Positions 1 through 9,224 of a stretch of DNA of 13,265 bases are shown one piece after another. Numbering within the stretch: position 1 is the first letter of the stretch; each line of letters starts with the position of its first letter. A program made the position numbers and the translations under genes. The stretch comes from Glomus cerebriforme (Eukaryota; Glomeromycota; Glomeromycetes; Glomerales; Glomeraceae): contig QKYT01000641.1 in NCBI GenBank assembly GCA_003550305.1, forward strand, positions 32,643 to 45,907, in the 5' to 3' direction. The notes under the pieces were generated by a model, which was not told the origin of the DNA, searched no databases, and saw only the letters and a list, made by a program, of their open reading frames with translations.

Positions 1-94
1 ATTTATGGAATCAAAATTATATTGTGACGGGAAATAAGAAAAATACCAAATATTTTGCACGAGTAGCACTTGGGGCATATGCTAATCCTTTGCT

Positions 95-182
95 GTAAGT
101 GATTAATTTTTATTCATGATATTAAATTGATTATACTTTCGAATTAGTTTAAATAATTATTTAATTTAATTCACGTTACTAG
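95..182 (+). other. Intron 1 of the RNF213-like gene
   Basis: This is an 88 bp intron with donor GTAAGT at 95 and acceptor CTAG ending at 182. Splicing joins NPL in frame 3 to LYVPPSF in frame 1 and restores the conserved run into IIAIDEKDD and LLNRFEKQ. It interrupts the gene after the second base of a codon. Confidence 0.85.
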
Positions 183-1261
183 TTACGTTCCGCCAAGTTT
201 TAAATGCATTATTGCTATAGATGAGAAGGATGACTTTTTAACTGATCCTTCACTTCTTAATCGATTTGAAAAACAAAGAATTAGCATTAATGACATACTT
301 AATGATAAGCAAAGATCACTTGTGGAAAATTTAGACTATTGGACAAATCGATTATCAACTTTGGGTGAAATTAATTCAGTGACTCACACACATAATAAGT
401 TCAACAAGAAAGATTTATTCATTGGATTTGACGAAGATGAAACTTTACAAAGTTTGGTTGTTGAAATTACAAATAATAATCCTCAATTTAATGAAGAAGA
501 AATTTTAGAAAAATGTAAGAAATGCTTATTTTCAATAGCACCATCTGATGGAATTATAAGAGCTGAACTATCAGCTTTAGAACAGGATGAAGTTGATCGA
601 TGGAAGAGTATTTATTTTCACAAACAAAATCAAGATAGCCTTTGTGATTATTTTAACGCTCTGTTTAATCAAGAGAAACCATTGTTTAGTTCCAAGGGTG
701 AATTAGTAATTATCAGCACATTCTCTAAAATTAAGACGGATATCAAATTTTGTTTAAAAGATATAAGATATCAAGTGTATAATTTATCAATCTTTAAGAC
801 TGAATCTCAACTTTCAAATATGGTAAAAAAATTCTTTTTTGAATCAATAGATCAAGTTTTGATTATTCAATGTGATATTGCTGCTATTAATGCTAAATGT
901 ATTAAATTAACCAAGTACATTATTGAGCAATTTCGAAATGAGTTTTATCTAAAAAAGAACAATTTGAAACCAATATGCCTATTAAACATGCATGTATAAT
1001 ATTTCATATTCAACGAGATTATGAATCAAACTTAATGACCTCTAGTTTTATCTGTTGCTGGAAACGAATCGTCATCGAATCATTAGAACCACCAGAGATA
1101 TCATTAATAGATTTTCTTGACAAATCTTTACAAGATATAGTTAATTCAGAACTTTTCAGCAAAATAGCTAATTCAACTATGCCATTTGAAAAAATCCTAC
1201 AAGATGAATTATTATTTTTAGAACATCAGCATTTTAATGAAAGTCATAAAAACTATATTAG

Positions 1262-1343
1262 GTATGATTAACTTCTATTATTTCTTCGTCATGATTTAAA
1301 CGATTTATAGATTAACTCTAACCCTGCATATTAATTTTTTCAG
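1262..1343 (+). other. Intron 2 of the RNF213-like gene
   Basis: This is an 82 bp intron with donor GTATGA at 1262 and acceptor TTTTTTCAG ending at 1343. The splice joins HKNYI to STLRNEILND, which leads into WQHEVALNKNNLSKF, keeping the family alignment in one frame. Confidence 0.85.
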
Positions 1344-4300
1344 TACATTAAGAAATGAAATTTTAAATGATTCAAATATTATACAACTTTTAAAAGCAAA
1401 AACTTTTGAATGGATTTTAGAGAATTGTAAAAACTGGCAACATGAAGTAGCTTTAAATAAAAATAATTTGTCGAAATTTACTTGTTTTTCATTAGCTTTA
1501 CGAAATCATGTAAAAATAATTGTTAAGCAAACAATTTGTAAAATGTTATATTCAATTGAAGACTTACTAGCAATTGAAAAAATTTTCAAAAATGAAAATA
1601 ATGAGTCTAAAATGAAGAAAGAAATCATTGATCTATGGAAACAGTCCTTTATGAATAAAATAATTATATTTTATCTGAGCCAAGATTCTAAGATGTCATT
1701 ACCAATCATTAATGATATTGAATTTCCTTTTTCATTTTATTTTCAACTTAATTATTATAAGAAATATTATTTTGAAGAATTGGATATATTAAAACAGGAT
1801 TCAGAAAATATTGATCGTGATGAGTTGATTGAAGATCATATCGAAGATTTTAAAAATAAATTGATTTTTATTCATCCAAATTTTGAAGATTTACAAAAAT
1901 ATTCAGAAATATATTATTATGATTTTATTAGAATTATTTCATCAACTTATTCTATTGAATTAACTAGTAAAGAAAAATTGGACTTTATTTTAAGAAATCT
2001 AATTGGAAATAAAATAGTTGATGATCCATTTATCCTTCATATTTATTGGTGGAAATATACAAACGAAATTTTGATTCAATTAAAGTTACTTGAAACTTTT
2101 CCAGATCTCATCACAAAAGCACAAAGCGATTTTATTATTTATGGAAAGCTTGATCAATATCTTTTTAAAGCAGCAGTTAATTCAATTTTACAAAATATAT
2201 ATGACGATAAACCGTGGAAGCAAGATATGAATTTTATTTTATCCATGTATGATAAAATTAATGATTCAAAGAATTTTTCTTCAAATTGGCATTTGTTATT
2301 ACTATGTAATGATCTTTTGAAAATCAAATCAATTCCATTAGAAAAAATCAAAGAAATTATTTATTTAAGAAAATCTCTCAGAAAGCAAGAACTTATTAAT
2401 GTTGAAANTATTGATCTAGTATTTGCTAGTTNAGACAATAATGATGATGTAATCCCGATTATATCATTTATTACAAAAAGTCTTAAACTTATTTCTTTAG
2501 ATTCTGAAGTTCGTTTAATTCTTTACAAAAATTTGTTTTCAAGGANTCCTTTCAAATTGATNAAGAGTGTAATTGAAAAAATATTTACCACTGAAATTCA
2601 ACAGAATAAACAAATACTTTGCATATTGATTAAGAATTCCGAAGAAGCTTTACAACTTTCAATTAGATTGAAAACTATCAATGATAATATTCAAAACATT
2701 AACTCAAATATGGCGGAACTTTGCTATGAAATAATTCAAACAATCTTCAACAAATTTGAATTGAATGAGCTATCACCTTACTTCAAACATTCAATTAAAT
2801 CAATTGTAAAACAACAGGATTTACCTTTGCAACGGATAACTTCAATAACATTTTTGAAAGAATTCATATATAAATTCTGGAAAAATTATTTTCATGAAGA
2901 TAATTCTTTATCTAAATCATTAATCAAAGAAATTAATGGAATTATAAAAGAACTTGATGGTAATTCATTTATCCACGCTATATATTCATATTTTACATTA
3001 GATTTATATCAACAAAGTTCTTTTGATATAAAACAACTTGAAATATTAAAAAGTGAATTTACATGGTTAGGTAATTTTACTGATGTAGATATAAATAATC
3101 TTCCTAAATTCTTGAAACCAATTAGGAAAGTAAACTTTGAAGATTTTCGCACTTTTTATAATAATAATTTGGATAAATATTCTTTTCTTTCAGTATATTT
3201 TAAACATCATGAAAACTTAATGCTTATCAAGCAACTCTATCCAATTGTTAGATTTGTAAAAATTTTAAGCTCTAAACTTGAATATCATTTAACTAGAAAA
3301 GCAGCTCAAACTATGACATTTCATGAATTTATTAAAAAAGAATCCACAGATGATAATGAATACATTAATTTAAAATCTTTATTTGAAGAATTCACTTTTT
3401 GTTGGAATTCCGTTATTAATCATATTAATCAATATCAATCTGAAGAATTATCGTTTAACAAACCATTAATGAATCTTTAACTTCCAGTGATTTTTGGATT
3501 AATAGAGCAAAAAGATAGTGGAATCTATTTATGTGCAATTTTGGATTATTTAATTAAATTACATAATAAATTTTTGGATGATATTGCAGCAATTCCTATT
3601 GGAGAATGTGAAATTCTCAGATTTCTAGAAGATTCATCTTGGAATAATTTGACCTCTAAAGCATATTTCATTTCATCAATAAAGCTGACTCAAGCACAAG
3701 ATAATAATTTTATTAATTTTGAATGGAATGATAAGATTTTAAAATATAATCAAAAAAATCTAGAAATGGACAGAGATATAAATTATACATTTGATTTACA
3801 AAAAATTGAAANGAAATTAGCTAAAAAATTAGTTCTTAATAAAGTTTACTTTGAAATGGAAGATAGTCAATTTTATTTGAAACATTTTCCATTTAAATAT
3901 GAATTATTTCATAATTCTCCAAGAATTCTTTTTGATATTAAAAAGATATTACCACAAGAACCTATTGCAGCAGATAAAATGATAATCGTTTCAGCAATAT
4001 TATTTCAACAATCAAATCCAACTAATTTATCCGAATTGCTCTTTCTTTTTGAGACAATTTTATGTTTTATTAAAGAATTATCAATTAAAAATAATAATAT
4101 ACTTATTTTAGATTTTATTAATCAATGGCTAAGATTAGCAAGATATAATATAACATCTATTGATATACTTAAAGAATTTTCTTTGAAACATATNATAGCA
4201 TTTTATGAATTAATTGAAGGACATGTTGCAAATTCAGTAATCCAAAATATTGATGATAAATTTAAAATTCCATTAACACAACAAATGAAAGATTCAATTA

Positions 4301-4572
4301 ATANTGTCATAGATTATAATGATCAGCAAAATCCACATCAACAGCTTATTTCTGCTAAAGCATTTGTTTTTGCTTTAAAGAGATTCATTTATAGATTTTT
4401 ATTAACTGATTCCAATATTGGAAATTTAAAGTTAAATATGTATTTTTTGGATTTTACTTTAGATTTATGACCTAGTGATATTAAAAAAGAATTGGTTGAA
4501 AAGTTATTTCCCACTTGTTTATCAGTATCTCATATTTATGATATTTATAATTTTATTACTAATGAAATTGAG

Positions 4573-4653
4573 GTATGTACAGTATTTATTATTATATAAA
4601 TTTAATGTGTTTTAAAAAAATAAATTTCTATATTTATTTATTTTAATTTATAG
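4573..4653 (+). other. Intron 3 of the RNF213-like gene
   Basis: This is an 81 bp intron with donor GTATGT at 4573 and acceptor TTTATAG ending at 4653, in phase 0. It separates FITNEIE from the short, basic last exon beginning KATNDGQNNK. The last exon is supported only by the splice signals and its open frame. Confidence 0.7.
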
Positions 4654-4775
4654 AAAGCAACAAATGACGGACAAAATAACAAAAGCTCACCTTCATTAAC
4701 CACGAGAAAAACTATAATCAAAAAAATTAAGTTTATGGATTAACCTACCTTTAGCTTTAAAATGAACTTAAATTA

Positions 4776-4781
4776 AATAAA
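4776..4781 (+). promoter_or_regulatory. Possible polyadenylation signal
   Basis: An AATAAA hexamer lies about 33 bp after the stop of the RNF213-like gene. In DNA this AT-rich the hexamer is common by chance, so only its position argues for a role in 3' end formation. Confidence 0.3.
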
Positions 4782-5298
4782 CGTATAAATTTTTTTGGGA
4801 ATATATAAAAAATATATAAAATAAAGTTAAAATTTGTCAATTTTTAATTTAAATTTGCTTAGCATAATTAATTATTATCTTTAATACTCAGTAAAGAAAT
4901 TTTAAATGTTCATATTAAAATTCCCTTATATTATTTGGTTGTACTGTAGGTAGTCTGTAGATGGTGATAGTAATAGGCTGGCACGTGATTGCAGTTAGTG
5001 AGAAAGTTATTTATTCATCTGGTCCCAAAGGTTATTACTTGGATGAGGTAATTTGAGCATTTTTATTAAAAAAAATAAATTACCTTTTTAATCTAAAATA
5101 TTATTACCTAGATAATTGCACAGCAATTTTTTATAATTATTTATCTTTTTGCTTCGTTTATCGAAGGATTATCAAAGGTATTATTTGAAAATGGCAAATG
5201 ACAAAGTTCGAAGGTTCTAACCAGCAAAATTTAAATCGGTCTAACGGGTTGTTTTCTTTTTTTGCTATCTTTCAATTATAAAAATTTGTTATACTTCT

Positions 5299-5343
5299 AA
5301 AAACCATGTGTTGACAGTATTAGGAGAACCTCCTGTGGTTTTT
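5299..5343. repeat. Nested inverted repeat (hairpin)
   Basis: Outer arms AAAAACCA (5299-5306) and TGGTTTTT (5336-5343) enclose an inner perfect stem AGGAG-aac-CTCCT at 5322-5334. On the plus strand a T-rich stretch follows. It could be a structured RNA or a relic of a mobile-element end. Chance is possible for the A/T outer arms, less so for the inner stem. Confidence 0.35.
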
Positions 5344-5709
5344 TCTTCTCTATATATTACACAAAAATTCTACCAAGTATTTAAAACATGTAAAAATTGA
5401 AGATTGTCATTACAAAATTAAATAATTGAGATTTCTTACATTTGAAATTATTTTTAAACTTGTAATATTAGTAAGTATAAAAAATATAAATATGATTTGG
5501 CTATTAATTAAGTGAATCATTGAAATTGTCAGTTAGATTTATATGGAGTTAGGGGAAGTTAAAGGCATCATTAGAGTTAATTCATGATTCGCCAGTTAAG
5601 AGCTNTCGATCATTATGTAATACTAATTAAAATCAGGGATAATTGATCAATATATTCAAATGAACATACTTTAGCAATCTGACAATCTTCTCTTAAACAT
5701 TCTTAATTA

Positions 5710-5921
5710 ACTTCAACTACTCTAAAGAATGCCAAAACAGTGGAAACCTTCAGTCAAATTAATTGCTGTGGGTATAATTTTTCCCACTTGCATTATGGAC
5801 CTTTTTTAAGAAACTGGTGGCATATTAAAACATCAGAAGAGAATAAACAAAGATTGAGCAATTTTACCAAACATTTAAGTAAAGATTTCTTTTTTGTGGA
5901 TGTGTCAGGTTTCATGAATTG
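5710..5921 (+). other. Open frame leading into the repeat array, possible first coding exon
   Basis: A frame without stops runs from just after TAA at 5704 to a GTAAGT donor at 5922. It has no in-frame ATG near its start (the earliest start-like codon is GTG 5740). The peptide includes INCCGYNFSHLHYGPFLRNW and SEENKQRLSNFTKHLSKDFF and is not a family I recognise. Its last 20 or so bases (GTTTCATGAATTG) match the exon-like block of the downstream array. In the spliced plus-strand model it joins the block at 5997, reading WFPLSSISRM, but the next block then gives a stop. It may be a chance frame at the array edge. Confidence 0.3.
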
Positions 5922-7912
5922 GTAAGTTTAATAATTTCTTTCCTTACCTTCTTTTTTCAATGAGCAGTTAAATAAGAAAACTTCTTCTTTTTGTAGGTTC
6001 CCTCTGTCTTCAATTTCGCGGATGGTGAGTTTGACAATTTTTTGTTTTCTTTTTTTTTAATGAGTTAACTAACGTTTCTTTTTGTAGGTTCTTTTCTGGC
6101 TTCAATTTTGATATTGATTTCTAGGATTGGTAGGTTTGAATTTCTTTGTCTTCTTCTTTTAATAAACTATTAAGTAATCATCATTTCTTTTTGTAGTTCC
6201 CTCTGGCTTTGATTTTGGCATTGGATTTCGTGGAATTGGTGAGTTTTGATTTTTTTTTGTCTTCTTTTTTTTTTAGCGAACCGTTGATTAATCTTTGTTT
6301 CTTTTTGTAGTTCCCTTCCAGCTTCGATTTCAGCATTGAATTTTGTGGAATTGGTGGATTTGACAATTATTTGTCTACTTTTTTTTTAATGAAATGTTAA
6401 CTAATGTTTCTTTTTTTGTAGGTTCCCTTCCAGCTTCAATTTTGGCGTTAGATTTTGTGGAATTGGTGAGTTTTGATGATTTTTTTGTCTTCTTTTTTTA
6501 GCGAACCATTGAGTAATCTTATTTCTTTTTGTAGTTCCCTTCCAGCTTCGATTTTAGCATTGGATTTCGTGAAATTAGTGGGTTTTGACAATTATTTGTC
6601 TACTTTTTTTTAATGAAACCTTAACTAGCGTTTCTTTTTTTGTAGGTTCCCTTCCAGCTTCAATTTCAGCATTGGATTTCGTGGAATTGGTGAATTTTGA
6701 TGATTTTCTTTTTTGTCTTCTTTTTTTTTTAGTGAACCGTTAAGTAATCTTTGTTTCTTTTTGTAGTTCCCTTCCAGCTTTGATTTTGGCATTGGATTTT
6801 ATGGAATTGGTGGGTTTTGATGATTTTTTTTTTGTCTTCTTTTTTTTAGCGAATCATTGAGTAATCTTGTTTCTTTTTGTAGGTTCCCTTTCAGCTTCGA
6901 TTTCAGCATTGAATTTTGTGGAATTGGTGGGTTTGACAATTATTTGTCTACTTTTTTTTTTAATAAAATATTAACTAACGTTTCTTTTTTTGTAGGTTCC
7001 CTTCCAGCTTCAATTTTGGCATTAGATTTCATGGAATTGGTGAGTTTTGATGATTTTTTTTTGTCTTCTTTTTTTTAACGAACCATTGAGTAATCTTGTT
7101 TCTTTTTGTAGGCTTCAATTTTGGTGTTGGATTTTGTGGAATTGGTGGATTTGACAATTATTTGTCTACTTTTCTTTTTTTTAATGAAACGTTAACTAAC
7201 GTTTCTTTTTTTGTAAGTTCCCTTCCAGCTTCAATTTTGGCATTGGATTTCATGGAATTGGTGAGTTTTGATAATTTTTTTTTGTCTTCTTTTTTTTAGC
7301 GAACCATTGAGTAATCTTATTTCTTTTTGTAGTTCCCTTTCAGCTTTGATTTCAGCATTAGATTTTGTGAAATTGGTAGGTTTGACAATTATTTGTCTAC
7401 TTTTCTTTTTTTTAATGAAATGTTAACTAATGTTTCTTTTTTGTAGGTTTCCTTCCAGCTTCAATTTTGGCATTGGATTTCATGAAATTGGTAAGTTTTA
7501 ATGATTTTTTTTTGTCTTCTTTTTTTTAGCGAACTGTTGAGTAATCTTATTTCTTTTTGTAGTTCCCTTCCAGCTTCGATTTTGGCATTAGATTTCATGG
7601 AATTGGTGAGTTTTGATAATTTTTTTTTGACCTTTTTTTTTAGTGAACCGTTAAGTAATCTTTGTTTCTTTTTGTAGTTCCCTTCCAGCTTCGATTTCAG
7701 TGTTAGATTTTATGAAATTGGTGGGTTGATGTCTTTTTTTTCAATAAAAAGTTAACTAACGTTTCTTTTTGTAGGTTCCCTCTGGCTTTGATTTCAGCAT
7801 TGGATTTCTTGGATTGGTAGGTTTGATATTTTTTCTCTATCATCTTTTTTAACGAACTGTTAAGTAATGAATCATCATTTCTTTTGCAGTTCCCTCTGGT
7901 TTTGATTACTTC
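5888..7912. repeat. Tandem array of about 17 exon/intron-like units of ~113 bp
   Basis: Imperfect head-to-tail copies, mostly 109-121 bp with shortened ones of 91, 97 and 106 bp. Each has a 42-44 bp block (TTCCCTTCCAGCTTC…TTGGATTT…GAATTG) and a 54-77 bp T-rich block. The first blocks lie at 5997-6024, 6088-6129, 6197-6238, 6311-6353, 6422-6465, 6535-6577, 6646-6689, 6767-6809, 6883-6926, 6996-7039, 7112-7144, 7218-7260, 7333-7375, 7447-7490, 7563-7605, 7678-7720 and 7775-7816. The T-rich blocks are of two kinds that mostly alternate. Type a is GTGAGTTTTGATGATT…GCGAACCATTGAGTAATC…TGTAG. Type b is GTGGGTTTGACAATTATTTG…GTTAACTAACG…TGTAG. The basic higher-order unit is therefore a dimer of about 225 bp. 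Edge copies (5888-6129 and 7775-7912) are most diverged, as expected for unequal exchange. Confidence 0.95.
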
Positions 7913-8104
7913 CATTTTTTGCTTTCTTTAATTCAGATATTGTGAAATTTGGATTCTGACACTATCAGCATGTTTCTACCTATCAACTAAGCAATTTTCT
8001 AAAAAATCATAGAAAATTGAATTATTAGGTTTTCCAATTTACCAAAAAAGAACATGAAAAACAATTTTTAGCAGAAAAAAACAAATTGAATTTTTTGAAA
8101 ACAT
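5928..8104 (-). pseudogene. Possible Lys-rich tandem-repeat secreted protein, damaged
   Basis: On the minus strand the array encodes hydrophilic repeats: TNSTKSNAKIEAGRE, LQKETRLLNGSLKKEDKK and KETLVN.SLKK recur, with a basic period of about 38 codons (114 bp). A candidate start at 8104-8102 begins MFSKNSICFFLLKIVFHVLF, signal-peptide-like, followed by GTAAAT at 8042. A segment from 7961 reads CQNPNFTISELKKAKNGSNQ and then RELQKK, joining the repeats. The far end reads RGNLQKEEVFLFNCSLKK, then EGKERNY and TAA (5930-5928), a natural-looking C-terminus. Between these the frame is repeatedly broken, mainly in A-runs of variable length, and type-b units carry a TAA after VDK. The proposed intron near 8042-7962 does not join in frame as drawn. 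The pattern recalls the SP7-type repeat effectors of mycorrhizal fungi, from memory only. No minus-strand splice signals comparable to the plus-strand ones are seen. Confidence 0.4.
5997..7889 (+). other. Plus-strand reading of the array: serial mini-exons and GT-AG introns
   Basis: Every T-rich block starts with GT (GTGAGT, GTAAGT, GTAGGT, GTGGGT or weaker GTGGAT) and ends in TGTAG, TGCAG or once TGTAAG (7213-7217). Type-b blocks carry TTAACTAAC or TTAACTAAT 20-25 bases before the acceptor, matching a fungal branch site followed by a pyrimidine tract. Exon-like lengths alternate 43 and 44, so a pair adds 87 nt (29 codons). Joining the seven blocks from 6197 to 6926 gives 101 codons without a stop, with alternating FPSSFDF(G/S)I and GSLPASILALDFVEL-type segments. 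Adding the block at 6996 brings a TAG, and other blocks (7333, 7678) also break the frame unless skipped. Either extensive alternative splicing occurs or the splice signals are incidental to a minus-strand gene. Confidence 0.35.
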
Positions 8105-9224
8105 GAAAATAAATAAAAATAAAATTTAAGGTCACAAATTGCATAATGAGACAGGAAAAAATATATTTGAGAATAATACTTACAAATTACTGATTAATAT
8201 TATATACAGTATTTCCATTATCTTCTTNTTTGGGTCAACGCAACTAGAATAATCTAACACCGCTCTAACAACAACCTCTCTAACAACAGCATTGTTTACT
8301 TNATTCAGCTTTTTAATANAAAGGAATTATACNACAAAATAAAAATAATGGTATCTTTTTATTATTAGAATAATAGTTTTTCAACTTTAAATGTTTAAAT
8401 TTTGAATAAATGTTAAAATAAGAAACAAATTTGCAAAAATAAGCAAATAATGAGAGAGAGATATATATGTATATATCAACAACAATCTGAATATGCCNTN
8501 TATTAAACCTTTGAAAATAAAAGACAAATCATTAAAAGAAATATTTCAATTAACACGTATAGGTATGAAGATATATTCATAAAAAAATGGTGGCTTATAG
8601 TTACATATTGAGTTACATCACTTAGTGACCAACTTTTTGTATTATTACAAATTTAGTAATGATCTTTAGAAAATGCATTCTACAGATCACTAATTAATTT
8701 ATGCACATGATCAGTGAATCACGAATTAAAAATATTTATCATGAGTCCTTGATAGAGAAAAATCTGCTGAACTCTTAATGTAGTTTTATTAATTTTATTA
8801 TTTTTTATTAAATTGTTGTCTATTAATCACAAAAGTCCATTCATTCCAATATAAAAGAATTAGTTATCTATTAGTGATCACTTTTATTGTAGTGAAGGTT
8901 AAATTTTTTGTACATTTTAGATTCTCTGGTACATTTTCTGCAGTTACTCCATTTGTAACCACTTCAACCATTTACCATTTTTAAAATAATAAAACTAGAA
9001 ATTTAAAATCGTCCATTTTCTAGAGTTATAAACCAGATAATACTGAATTATTTATTAAACGTACAAGGACAACATCAACTTCAGAATTATTATTAAAATA
9101 AAAGCCAGATAAATGATTCATGAATTTAATAATAAAATGTTTTCTTATTTTCAATAGATTAGATAATTTAATGAATCACAAATATTATGTCAATTTTCAA
9201 AAAAAAAATCAATTTTTTGTAGTT
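7930..9224. other. AT-rich region without a recognised gene
   Basis: Apart from the possible signal-peptide segment near 8043-8104 there is no credible coding frame on either strand. Six N positions lie between 8228 and 8500. A short TA/GA microsatellite sits at about 8453-8477. A triple TCTAACA motif at 8253-8285 is listed separately. Short frames after 9120 lack coding character. Confidence 0.5.
8253..8285. repeat. Triple TCTAACA motif, possible transposon-end remnant
   Basis: TCTAACA occurs at 8253, 8264 and 8279 in a less AT-rich patch. Reversed, it reads as repeated TGTTAGA units. Closely spaced TGTTAGA units would fit the terminal region of a Tc1/pogo-like DNA transposon, but no second end or transposase frame is visible here. 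Confidence 0.25.

Larger units (their letters stand above)
3..4743 (+). pseudogene. RNF213/mysterin-like giant AAA+ E3 ligase gene, 3' part, disrupted
   Basis: The family consists of very large AAA+ ATPases with a C-terminal E3 ubiquitin-ligase module. Four exons are visible: 3-94, 183-1261, 1344-4572 and 4654-4743 (stop TAA 4741-4743). Together they give about 1,490 codons, and the 5' part lies outside the window. Exon 1 ends in ARVALGAYANPL and joins exon 2 at LYVPPSFKCIIAIDEKDD, followed by DPSLLNRFEKQ, the conserved end of the last AAA+ module. Next come KHACIIFHIQRD, the WQHEVA stretch of exon 3 and a C-terminal part with PVIFGLIEQKDSGIYLCAIL and INFEWNDKIL, all typical of the family's shell and C-terminal regions. 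The frame is broken near 973 (between NNLKP and PIKHACI), by TAA at 3478 between NKPLMNL and LPVIFGL, and by TGA at 4468 (DL-stop-PSDIKKEL, where Trp is expected). Codon 2431 is TNA and could be a fourth stop. No RING or RZ cysteine cluster is visible. It is either a pseudogene or a functional copy with draft errors. Family assignment is strong; loss of function is less certain. Confidence 0.85.
4744..5738. other. Intergenic region without a recognised gene
   Basis: No frame longer than about 40 codons with coding character was found on either strand. The stretch around 4930-5060 is less AT-rich than its surroundings and includes a CACGTGAT motif near 4982, but it translates into stops in all frames. 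One N lies at 5605. A nested hairpin at 5299-5343 is listed separately. Confidence 0.5.

Noticed and set aside
322..999. Independent 225-codon gene starting at GTG 322
   Set aside because: The same frame continues upstream to 183 with conserved RNF213-like residues, so this is the interior of exon 2 rather than a gene start.
2154..2351. Minus-strand frame of 65 codons within the RNF213-like exon
   Set aside because: It is a shadow of the well-supported plus-strand coding exon.
4468..4470. TGA read as Trp through a variant genetic code
   Set aside because: A TAA stop and a frameshift also interrupt the gene, and TGG is used freely for Trp elsewhere, so mutation or error is simpler.
5740..5925. 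Tetraspanin-like CCG motif in INCCGYNFS
   Set aside because: Only the three residues match; there are no membrane segments or further family residues.
6857..7299. Two plus-strand open frames of 67-73 codons inside the array
   Set aside because: They read straight through T-rich blocks and end at the same point of the repeat; they reflect repeat composition, not genes.
5888..7912. CRISPR array
   Set aside because: Units are near-identical over their whole length with no unique spacers, and the organism is evidently eukaryotic.
8600..8960. Possible transposon ends around TTAGTGACCAACTTTTTGTA and TAGTGATCACTTTT
   Set aside because: The two stretches do not align convincingly as inverted or direct terminal repeats.
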